Made by a program: the position numbers and the translations under genes | From: Pseudomonadota bacterium | GTDB lineage: Bacteria; Pseudomonadota; Alphaproteobacteria; Rhizobiales; Xanthobacteraceae | Length of the DNA stretch: 11,125 bases | Reading direction: 5' to 3' | Assembly: GCA_023434095.1 (NCBI GenBank) | Contig: JAEYTJ010000026.1 | Span: 1-11,125 of the forward strand | The notes under the pieces: generated by a model | Database searches by the model: none | What the model was told of the DNA's origin: nothing | The model's input: only the letters and a program-made list of their open reading frames with translations | Shown: in pieces, positions 1 through 5,498 of the stretch | How positions within the stretch are numbered: the first letter of the stretch is position 1 | Layout of the letters: each line of letters starts with the position of its first letter

Positions 1-1024
1 CGGCGGGAAGGTCCTGCAGGGCGTTCATCCAGTAGGTGACGCACAGCTTGGGATCCGCCCGCCGATCGGCGAGGTAGTTCCACGCCGCCCACGCCGCCCG
101 CCGCCGCGGCATCAGCCGGGCGTCGGCATGCAGCACAGCCTCGTTGCGGCTGTAGCGGAAGGCACCGAGCAGGTCGCGCTCGCGCGCCGTCGGACCGTCC
201 AGCAGCGCCAGCGCCTGGTCGGCATGGGTGGCGATGACCACATGGTCGAAACGCCGCACGGTGCCGGAGGCATCGGTGACGTGTACCCCCTGCGCGCCGC
301 GCGTCACTGCCCGCACCGGCACGCCGGCGACGACCGGGCCGCTGAAGTCGTCGCGCAGGCGGGCGACGTAGCGGCGGCTGCCGCCGGTCACCGTGCGCCA
401 GACCGGGCGGTCGGCGAGCTGGAGCAGGCCGTGATTGGCGCAGAAGCGCACGAACGCCGCGACCGGGTAGCGCCCGACCTCGGCGGCGGGGGTCGACCAG
501 ATCGCCGCCGCCATCGGATAGAGGTGATCGTCGCGGAACGCCGCGCCGTAGCGGTGCGCGTCGAGATAGGCGTCGAGGCTCCCCTCGCCCATGGTGGCGA
601 GATCGCGCGGCGCGTTGCGGTAGAAGCGCAGCAGGTCGGCCAGCATGGAAGCGAAGCGCGGCGAGGCGAGATTGCGCGGCTGGGCGAACAGGCCACGCAG
701 ATTCGCGCCGGAATATTCCAGCCGCCCGCCATCCAGCGACACCGCGAAGGACATGTCGGTCGCCTGCGTCGCCACGCCGAGATGGGCGAACAGGGCGGTG
801 AGGTTGGGATAGGTCCGTTCGTTATAGACGATGAAGCCGGTATCCACCGCCAGGCCCGCCGCCTCCACCGTGTTGGAATGGCCGCCGAGCCGGGTTTCCG
901 CCTCGAACAGGGTCACCGCGTGCCGCTTGCCCAGCAGCCAGGCCGCCGACAGGCCGGAAATGCCCGCGCCGATGACGGCGATGGAGAGCGCCGAACCGGG
1001 CACGAAGTCCTGACGAATGTTCAT
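1..1024 (-). CDS. COG2907-type FAD-dependent oxidoreductase (flavin amine oxidase fold), 3' end outside window
   Basis: The visible 341 residues start at ATG 1024 and run off the left edge with no stop. The N-terminus has a Rossmann FAD motif, GAGISG at residues 19-24, followed by the ribose-binding acidic residue E41 in LFEAETRLGGHS. DTGFIVYNERTYPNLTALF at about 61-79 is typical of COG2907 proteins. Such genes commonly sit with DUF1365 and cyclopropane-fatty-acid-synthase-like genes. A gene of this kind belongs to the RpoE-ChrR singlet-oxygen regulon of Rhodobacter sphaeroides, where the pathway acts on membrane fatty acids. The gene is divergent from the sigma factor and has its own TGATCC-type promoter (1069-1098), giving an inferred leader of about 38 nt. 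An oxidase or desaturase acting on phospholipid acyl chains is inference. The family call is firm; the substrate is not known. Confidence 0.9.
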   Translation of the reverse strand, partial: MNIRQDFVPGSALSIAVIGAGISGLSAAWLLGKRHAVTLFEAETRLGGHSNTVEAAGLAVDTGFIVYNERTYPNLTALFAHLGVATQATDMSFAVSLDGGRLEYSGANLRGLFAQPRNLASPRFASMLADLLRFYRNAPRDLATMGEGSLDAYLDAHRYGAAFRDDHLYPMAAAIWSTPAAEVGRYPVAAFVRFCANHGLLQLADRPVWRTVTGGSRRYVARLRDDFSGPVVAGVPVRAVTRGAQGVHVTDASGTVRRFDHVVIATHADQALALLDGPTARERDLLGAFRYSRNEAVLHADARLMPRRRAAWAAWNYLADRRADPKLCVTYWMNALQDLPA

Positions 1025-1068
1025 GGCGCGCGAATCCGGGGCTGTGGAGCGGCGTACGAAGGTTGTCT

Positions 1069-1098
1069 AGTGTACGTCGGCGGCGCGGCGGCGGATCA
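1069..1098 (-). promoter_or_regulatory. TGATCC-N18-TACACT promoter (ECF11/RpoE-ChrR type) for the COG2907 gene
   Basis: On the minus strand TGATCC (1098 to 1093) is followed after exactly 18 nt by TACACT (1074 to 1069). TGATCC is the -35 element known for RpoE of the RpoE-ChrR system. Transcription would start near 1062, upstream of ATG 1024. The same architecture faces the other way 13 nt away. Confidence 0.75.
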
Positions 1099-1111
1099 CT
1101 CGCGGGCGGAA

Positions 1112-1141
1112 TGATCCAGCAGCAGCGCCGGCGCGTAGAAG
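1112..1141 (+). promoter_or_regulatory. TGATCC-N18-TAGAAG promoter (autoregulatory) for the sigma factor operon
   Basis: TGATCC at 1112-1117 and TAGAAG at 1136-1141 are separated by 18 nt, matching the divergent site at 1069-1098 in -35 sequence and spacing. This implies autoregulation of the sigma/anti-sigma operon, as known for rpoE-chrR. The inferred start site near 1148 falls at or just after ATG 1147, so translation would begin at ATG 1231 or the mRNA would be leaderless. Confidence 0.75.
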
Positions 1142-1230
1142 GGACCATGAATGCCTCGCTCGATCATTCCCGCTCCACGGTGCCCACTGCGGCCCCGCCC
1201 CTTCGGCGGAGTCCGGCGGTGACCCGGCTC

Positions 1231-1794
1231 ATGAAGGATGACGGCGTGCCGGACGGCGACGAACTGGCGCGGCTGATCGGCCAGGTCGCCACCGCGCGCG
1301 ACCGCCAGGCCTATGCGCGCCTCTACAGCTATTTCGCCCCGCGGCTGAACGCCTTTCTGCGGCGTTCCGGCCTGCCGCCGAACACGGCGGAGGAGATCGC
1401 CCAGGAGGTGATGCTCTCGGTGTGGCGCAAGGCGTCCTATTTCGACCCGGCGCGGGCGGGCGCAGCGACGTGGATCTTCACCATCGCCCGCAACCTGCGC
1501 ATCGATCATTTGCGGCGGGTGCGCACGGCGACGGCCGGCGCGGACGAGCCCGTCGAGGTCGACACCGCCCCCTCGGGCGAGACCTTGCTGCTGACGGCGG
1601 AACGCGAGGCGCGGGTGCGCGAGGCGCTGAAGACGCTTTCCGACGAGCAGGCGACCGTGCTGCGCCTCTCCTTCTTCAGCGAGAAGGCGCATTCGGAAAT
1701 CGCCCGCGAGCTGGGCCTGCCGCTCGGCACCGTGAAATCCCGCGTGCGCCTTGCCCTCGGGCGGCTGCGCGTTCTGCTGGAAGGCCACTCATGA
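1231..1794 (+). CDS. rpoE: ECF RNA polymerase sigma factor, ECF11/RpoE type paired with ChrR
   Basis: This sigma factor is inferred to recruit RNA polymerase to TGATCC-type promoters when released from ChrR, classically after singlet oxygen. From ATG 1231 the protein has 187 residues. Region 2 spans about 27-90 (YFAPRLNAFLRR, AEEIAQEVMLSVWRK, ATWIFTIARNLRIDHLRR) and region 4 about 130-182 (LSDEQATVLRLSFF, HSEIARELGLPLGTVKSRVRLALGRLR). ATG 1147, in frame, would add 28 poorly structured residues with lower third-position GC. I prefer 1231 because the promoter at 1112-1141 places the transcript start near 1148 and because region 2 then lies at the usual distance from the N-terminus. No strong Shine-Dalgarno precedes either start. 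The stop overlaps chrR in an ATGA (1791-1794), suggesting translational coupling. ECF11 membership is inferred from the ChrR partner and the -35 motif. Confidence 0.9.
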   Translation: MKDDGVPDGDELARLIGQVATARDRQAYARLYSYFAPRLNAFLRRSGLPPNTAEEIAQEVMLSVWRKASYFDPARAGAATWIFTIARNLRIDHLRRVRTATAGADEPVEVDTAPSGETLLLTAEREARVREALKTLSDEQATVLRLSFFSEKAHSEIARELGLPLGTVKSRVRLALGRLRVLLEGHS

Positions 1795-2468
1795 CGATCC
1801 GCCACCACGCGAGCGACGAGACGCTGCTGCGCTACGCCGCCGGGCAGTTGCCCGCCGGGCCGGCGCGGGTGCTCGCGGTTCATCTCGCCACCTGCGCCTG
1901 CTGCCAGGAGCGCCTCGCGGACTTCGAGGCGGTGGGCGGCGCCCTGCTGGAAGCGACCCCGCCTGCCCCCATGGCGCCCGACGCCTTCGCCGCCGCGCTG
2001 CGCGCCATCGACCTTGAGGAAGGCGCCGCCGCCGCGGCGATGGAAGCAACCCCGATCCATGCCGAAGCGCGCGCGCCGGCGATGCTGCCCGGCGGCATCC
2101 CGCTGCCGGCGCCGCTGCGCGATTGCGAAATCGGCCCGTGGCGCTGGATCGGCCTCGGCGTGCGCGCCAGCACGGTGCGGCTGCCGGAGGACCCGCAGGC
2201 GCGGCTGACGCTGCTGCGCGTCGGGCCGGGCCGCAAGCTGCCCGAGCACGGCCATGTCGGCACGGAGTTCACGCAGGTGATTTCCGGTTCCTTCTCCGAC
2301 GGCTATGGCCGCTATGGGCCGGGCGACCTCAGCGAGATGGACCAAGACATCGAGCATCAGCCGGTCGTCGATCCCGAAAGCGAGTGCATCTGCCTTGCCG
2401 CGCTGGAAGGCAGCATGCGGCTCAACGGCTTCTTCGGCCGGCTGGTCCAGCCCTTTGTGCGGCTCTAG
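1791..2468 (+). CDS. chrR: ChrR-family zinc-binding anti-sigma factor (cupin)
   Basis: This protein of 225 residues should bind and silence the sigma factor until singlet oxygen or related oxidants trigger its loss. The N-terminal anti-sigma domain holds the zinc ligands H6, H31, C35 and C38 (HLATCACC), at the numbering known for R. sphaeroides ChrR. An alanine-rich linker at about 55-95 leads to a C-terminal cupin domain with H153, H155, E159 (EHGHVGTE) and H189 as probable second zinc ligands. C199 and C201 match the CxC pair of the family. The start ATG 1791 overlaps the sigma stop by 4 nt, as in known rpoE-chrR pairs. Every key residue is present, so the switch should be functional. Confidence 0.95.
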   Translation: MTIRHHASDETLLRYAAGQLPAGPARVLAVHLATCACCQERLADFEAVGGALLEATPPAPMAPDAFAAALRAIDLEEGAAAAAMEATPIHAEARAPAMLPGGIPLPAPLRDCEIGPWRWIGLGVRASTVRLPEDPQARLTLLRVGPGRKLPEHGHVGTEFTQVISGSFSDGYGRYGPGDLSEMDQDIEHQPVVDPESECICLAALEGSMRLNGFFGRLVQPFVRL

Positions 2469-2471
2469 CGG

Positions 2472-3368
2472 ATGCGCGCGGCGCTTGTCATCGCCTTCGC
2501 CCTGCTGATGATCGGCACCGCCCGCGCCGCCGAGGGCCCGGTCGCCCTGCTCAACGCGCTCTCCCGGCTGGAGCCGGTGCGCGCCGACACCGGCATCGCC
2601 TATGCCGAGGGACCCCGGCACCGGCTCGACGTCTACACACCTGTCTCAGGCGGCGGAAACGCCCCGCCGGCGAAGGGCCTCCCCGTCATCGTGTTCTTCT
2701 ATGGCGGCAGCTGGGATTCCGGCGAGCGCGCCATGTATCGCTTCGTCGGCGCGGCGCTGGCGAGCCGGGGCATAGTGGTGGTCATTCCCGACTACCGGGT
2801 CTATCCCGAGGTACGCTTCCCCGGCTTTCTGCAGGACGGCGCGCGCGCTGTCCGATGGGCCAAGGCCAATGCCGCCCGCTACGGCGGCGACCCGGACCGG
2901 CTCATCCTCATGGGCCATTCGGCCGGCGCGCAGATCGCGGCGATGCTCGCCTTCGACCGGCAATGGCTGGGAGCGGCCGGGCTCAGCCCGCAGCGCGACG
3001 TGGCGGGGCTCGTCGGCCTTGCCGGACCGTACGATTTCCTGCCTCTGCGGAGCGCGCGGCTGAAGACGATCTTCGGCCCGCCGGCGGAGCGCTGGCGCAG
3101 CCAGCCGATCAACTTCGTGACCGGTGCCGCGCCGCCTGCCCTTCTCGCGGCCGGGGGGCGCGACACCACGGTCGACCCCGGCAACAGCACCCGTCTCGCC
3201 GAGCGCATCCGCGCCAAGGGCGGGGAGGCGGAACTGAAGATTTACGAGAAGCTGGATCACCGGCTGATCCTCGGCGCCTTTTCGCCTCCGCTGCGCCTGC
3301 TGGCACCGGTGCTCGACGATGTGACCGGGTTTGTCGCCCGCGTGCCGGCGCGCGGAGCAGCCCGATGA
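2472..3368 (+). CDS. Secreted alpha/beta hydrolase (carboxylesterase/lipase-like)
   Basis: This protein of 298 residues has a clear signal peptide: one Arg, a hydrophobic core at 4-16, and an ARA-A cleavage region near 19-20 with no lipobox Cys. The mature enzyme is thus probably periplasmic. The hydrolase core shows FFYGGSWDSGER at about 74-85 (oxyanion-hole type, as in HGGxW esterases), nucleophile S150 in GHSAGAQ, probable acid D231 or D235 (GGRDTTVD), and H263 (DHRL). The gene starts 3 nt after the chrR stop and its stop overlaps the next start by ATGA, so it is co-transcribed with the sigma operon. Esterase activity is a family-level prediction. A role in clearing oxidised lipids or esters is inference from the operon. 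Confidence 0.88.
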   Translation: MRAALVIAFALLMIGTARAAEGPVALLNALSRLEPVRADTGIAYAEGPRHRLDVYTPVSGGGNAPPAKGLPVIVFFYGGSWDSGERAMYRFVGAALASRGIVVVIPDYRVYPEVRFPGFLQDGARAVRWAKANAARYGGDPDRLILMGHSAGAQIAAMLAFDRQWLGAAGLSPQRDVAGLVGLAGPYDFLPLRSARLKTIFGPPAERWRSQPINFVTGAAPPALLAAGGRDTTVDPGNSTRLAERIRAKGGEAELKIYEKLDHRLILGAFSPPLRLLAPVLDDVTGFVARVPARGAAR

Positions 3369-4171
3369 CGCTGATCGTCTCCCTGTCGTCTGTCGCCGTC
3401 TTCCTCAGCCTCGCCATGGCGGGCGCCTGGTGGGCGGCGGAGCGCAGCGGCAATCATGGCTGGGTCGACACGGTCTGGTCCTATGCGTCAGGCGTCGCCG
3501 GCGTCGCCGCGGCCCTGCTCCCGCTGGGCGGCGAGCCCTGGGCGCCGCGCCAGGCTCTCGTCGCGGCGCTGGTCGCACTGTGGTCGGCACGGCTCGGTAC
3601 GCATATTCTCGCGCGGACGCTGCGCGGCCATGACGACCCGCGCTACGCCGATCTGCGCCGGGAGTGGGGCGCGGCGGCCGCACGGCGGCTCTTCCTGTTC
3701 CTGCAGGTGCAGGCTCTTGCGGGGTTCGTGCTCGCCGTCGCGGTCGCGGCGGCAGCGCACAATCCCCTGCCCTTCTGGCGTCCGGGCGACGGGCTGGGCT
3801 TGGCGCTTTTTCTCGGCGCGGTGATCGGTGCGACCATCGCCGACCGCCAGCTGGCGCGCTTTCGCGCCGATCCCGACAATCGCGGGCGCGTCTGCGATGT
3901 CGGGCTGTGGGGGCTGACGCGCCACCCGAACTATTTCTTCGAGTGGCTCGGCTGGACGGCCTATCCCGCGATCGCCCTCTCACTGGCCTATCCACCGGGG
4001 CTTGCCGCGCTGCTGGCGCCGGCGCTGATGTATGTGCTGCTGGTCCATGCCTCCGGCATTCCGCCGACGGAGGCGCATATGCTGCGCTCGCGCGGCGAGG
4101 CGTTCCGTGCCTATCAGCGCCGCGTCAACGCCTTCTGGCCCGGTCCAGCGCGCCGCGCGCCTACTGCGTGA
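3365..4171 (+). CDS. DUF1295 family integral membrane protein (steroid 5-alpha-reductase C-terminal-like)
   Basis: From ATG 3365 the product has 268 residues; the open frame extends far upstream, but this start overlaps the preceding stop by ATGA and begins directly in a hydrophobic helix. Several membrane segments are visible, near 4-24, 40-55, 62-82, 112-131, 145-160 and 195-228. Family motifs are GWVDTVWSYA (32-41), GHDDPRYADLRREWG (88-102), GLTRHPNYFFEWLGW (183-197) and a C-terminal RSRGEAFRAYQRRVNAFWPGP. DUF1295 resembles the C-terminal domain of steroid 5-alpha-reductases and isoprenylcysteine methyltransferases, so a membrane reductase or methyltransferase acting on a lipid is possible but unproven. 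It is the last gene of the sigma operon and its 3' end overlaps the convergent DUF2177 gene by 11 nt. Confidence 0.9.
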   Translation: MTLIVSLSSVAVFLSLAMAGAWWAAERSGNHGWVDTVWSYASGVAGVAAALLPLGGEPWAPRQALVAALVALWSARLGTHILARTLRGHDDPRYADLRREWGAAAARRLFLFLQVQALAGFVLAVAVAAAAHNPLPFWRPGDGLGLALFLGAVIGATIADRQLARFRADPDNRGRVCDVGLWGLTRHPNYFFEWLGWTAYPAIALSLAYPPGLAALLAPALMYVLLVHASGIPPTEAHMLRSRGEAFRAYQRRVNAFWPGPARRAPTA

Positions 4172-4562
4172 CGGCGCGGGTGATCAGCATGCCGGCAGTG
4201 GCCGCGACGGCCGTCGCAAAGGTGCCCCAGGCGAGGTCGATCGCCGTCATCGCCGCCGGCCAGTTGCGCAGCGTCGCATGGTTGGTGAGGTCGTAGGTGC
4301 CGTAGGCGATGAGGCCGAGAAACGCGCCGAGCATGAGCGCCGTGGTCCAGCGGCCGGAGGCCAGCGCCGGCTGCACGGCGAACACCACCACGCCCGCGAC
4401 GTAGAGCAGATAGAACAGCACGGCCGGCGGCCAGTTCGGCTGGTCGGCCATCAGGTCGCCGATCAGCGGACGGTAGACCCGGCTCGCCATGAAGCCGAGC
4501 CAGAGCGCGTCGAGTGCGAGAAAGGCAAGCCCTGTCGAAAGGTAAGCGACGATGAACGGCAT
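4161..4562 (-). CDS. DUF2177 family small membrane protein
   Basis: This is a protein of 133 residues with four predicted transmembrane helices, at about 3-26, 47-67, 75-92 and 108-128. Polar residues within the helices are notable: D18 in DALWLG, the signature YDLTNHATLRNWP at 90-102, and D109 in AIDLAWG. These are hallmarks of DUF2177, whose function is unknown. AGAGG about 8 nt upstream supports ATG 4562. A TGATCC-type promoter lies at 4598-4627, so it appears to be controlled by the neighbouring sigma factor although it lies on the opposite strand. Its 3' end overlaps the DUF1295 gene by 11 nt. DUF2177 genes are often found near ECF sigma factor, DUF1295 and cyclopropane-synthase-like genes, which supports a lipid-linked job, by inference only. 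Confidence 0.9.
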   Translation of the reverse strand: MPFIVAYLSTGLAFLALDALWLGFMASRVYRPLIGDLMADQPNWPPAVLFYLLYVAGVVVFAVQPALASGRWTTALMLGAFLGLIAYGTYDLTNHATLRNWPAAMTAIDLAWGTFATAVAATAGMLITRAVTQ

Positions 4563-4597
4563 GTGCGCGCCTCTGGAACGGTGAGGGAGTGTTGCAC

Positions 4598-4627
4598 CGG
4601 TTACGGCGCTCCGTACCGCACGGATCA
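4598..4627 (-). promoter_or_regulatory. TGATCC-N18-TAACCG promoter for the DUF2177 gene
   Basis: On the minus strand TGATCC (4627 to 4622) is followed after 18 nt by TAACCG (4603 to 4598), the third instance of the architecture seen at 1069-1098 and 1112-1141. The inferred start near 4591 gives a leader of about 29 nt that contains the ribosome binding site. Confidence 0.72.
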
Positions 4628-4666
4628 GTTCCGCTCCACGCGCCAAAAAGGCCGGCCCGGAAAGCG

Positions 4667-4691
4667 GGAACGAAGCGTCCTAGCCGCCGTT
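4667..4691 (+). promoter_or_regulatory. EcfG (general stress response) promoter GGAAC-N16-CGTT
   Basis: GGAAC at 4667-4671 and CGTT at 4688-4691, spaced by 16 nt, match the known alphaproteobacterial EcfG/RpoE2 consensus exactly. The inferred start site near 4698 gives a leader of about 34 nt before ATG 4732. DUF892 genes are recurrent general-stress-response targets in Hyphomicrobiales, which fits. Confidence 0.75.
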
Positions 4692-4731
4692 GTCGGCGCG
4701 AGGCTTGGGAGATCACGCGACGGAGAGCGAA

Positions 4732-5229
4732 ATGGCCGAGAAGAACCTCGAAACCCTGTTTCACGAGACCCTGAAAGACATCTACTACGCCGAACGCAAG
4801 ATCCTGAAAGCGCTGCCGAAAATGGCACGCGGCGCGCAGTCGCCGGATCTCAAGGCCGCCTTCGAGAAGCACCGCGAGGAGACCGAAGGTCAGATCGAGC
4901 GCCTGCAGCAGGTGTTCGAGCTGATCGGCAAGCGCCCGCAGGGCAAGACCTGCGCCGCCATCGAGGGCATCCTTGAGGAAGGCGAGGAAATCCTCGACGA
5001 ATTCAAGGGCCAACCCGCGCTCGACGCCGGCCTCGCCGCCGCCGCGCAGGCAGTGGAGCATTACGAGATCGCCCGCTACGGCACGCTTAAGCGCTGGGCG
5101 CAGGTGCTCGGCCTGAAGGACGCCGTGACGCTGCTCGACGCCACGCTCAAGGAAGAGTCGGTAACCGACGAGTCGCTCACCAAGCTGGCCGACAAGGTCG
5201 CCAACCAGAAGGCCCTAAAGGCCGCGTAA
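4732..5229 (+). CDS. Ferritin-like DUF892 protein (YciE/YciF family)
   Basis: This soluble, all-helical protein has 165 residues, close to the usual family length. It folds as a four-helix ferritin-like bundle that in relatives binds a dimetal centre and is induced by stress. Candidate metal ligands are E21 in YYAERKIL, H47 and E50 (HREE), the EHYE cluster at 109-112, and E141/E142 near the fourth helix. GGAGA at 4722-4726 supports ATG 4732. The gene is a single transcription unit, with an EcfG-type promoter upstream and a hairpin just after the stop. A role in peroxide or iron handling is usual speculation for the family; the biochemical activity is not settled. Confidence 0.93.
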   Translation: MAEKNLETLFHETLKDIYYAERKILKALPKMARGAQSPDLKAAFEKHREETEGQIERLQQVFELIGKRPQGKTCAAIEGILEEGEEILDEFKGQPALDAGLAAAAQAVEHYEIARYGTLKRWAQVLGLKDAVTLLDATLKEESVTDESLTKLADKVANQKALKAA

Positions 5230-5238
5230 CGCAGGATG

Positions 5239-5263
5239 GAGGCGCCGGCCTGCCCGGCGCCTC
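5239..5263 (+). terminator. GC-rich hairpin after the DUF892 gene
   Basis: A perfect 10-bp stem, GAGGCGCCGG (5239-5248) with CCGGCGCCTC (5254-5263), encloses the 5-nt loop CCTGC, 9 nt after the stop codon. No run of T follows, so it is either a non-canonical terminator or a 3' stabilising structure. Its position argues for termination. Confidence 0.6.
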
Positions 5264-5434
5264 GTCGTCCGCGCGGAACACCGGCGCCTCCGCAAGGAAT
5301 ACTGCGCCGGCAAACGAACGGGGCCGATCCCCGCGCTCGCCTTGGAGATCGATTGGAGACACCATCTTCGGGTGCCATGAGTAACCGGCGGCCATGGTTC
5401 GATCGCCACGCGGGCGGGTTACCACGCAATCGCC

Positions 5435-5440
5435 TATACT
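5435..5440 (+). promoter_or_regulatory. Possible -10 element (TATACT) upstream of the NADH dehydrogenase
   Basis: TATACT, rare in this GC-rich context, lies 59 nt before the GTG start at 5499. The sequence 16-18 nt upstream (around GGGCGG) is a poor -35 match to TTGACA, so the call is weak. No ECF- or sigma-54-type site was found in 5264-5498. Confidence 0.25.
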
Positions 5441-5498
5441 CTTGCGCGCCGGACGGCGCGCAGACCGCCGGGCGGCGATGGGCACGGGAGAGGGCAGC

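Noticed and set aside
128..1114. Plus-strand open frame (328 codons) opposite the COG2907 gene
   Set aside because: The minus strand encodes a flavoprotein with complete FAD motifs; the plus frame is compositionally biased shadow sequence.
3265..3294. TGATCC at 3265-3270 inside the hydrolase gene
   Set aside because: The hexamer 18 nt downstream is CGCTGC, not a TA-type -10, and the site is within coding sequence. TGATCC copies near 8141 and 10042 fail in the same way.
2123..3364. Upstream extension of the DUF1295 frame across chrR and the hydrolase gene
   Set aside because: The extension is Arg/Pro-rich and antisimilar to any protein; the hydrophobic N-terminus and ATGA overlap fix the start at 3365.
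4032..4976. Plus-strand open frame (314 codons) spanning the DUF2177 gene and the start of the ferritin-like gene
   Set aside because: It crosses two real genes and an intergenic region with promoters, and shows charged low-complexity sequence only.
5381..5422. Inverted repeat GTAACC (5381-5386) with GGTTAC (5417-5422) before the NADH dehydrogenase
   Set aside because: Only six perfect bases across a 30-nt loop, expected by chance; no support for an operator or riboswitch.
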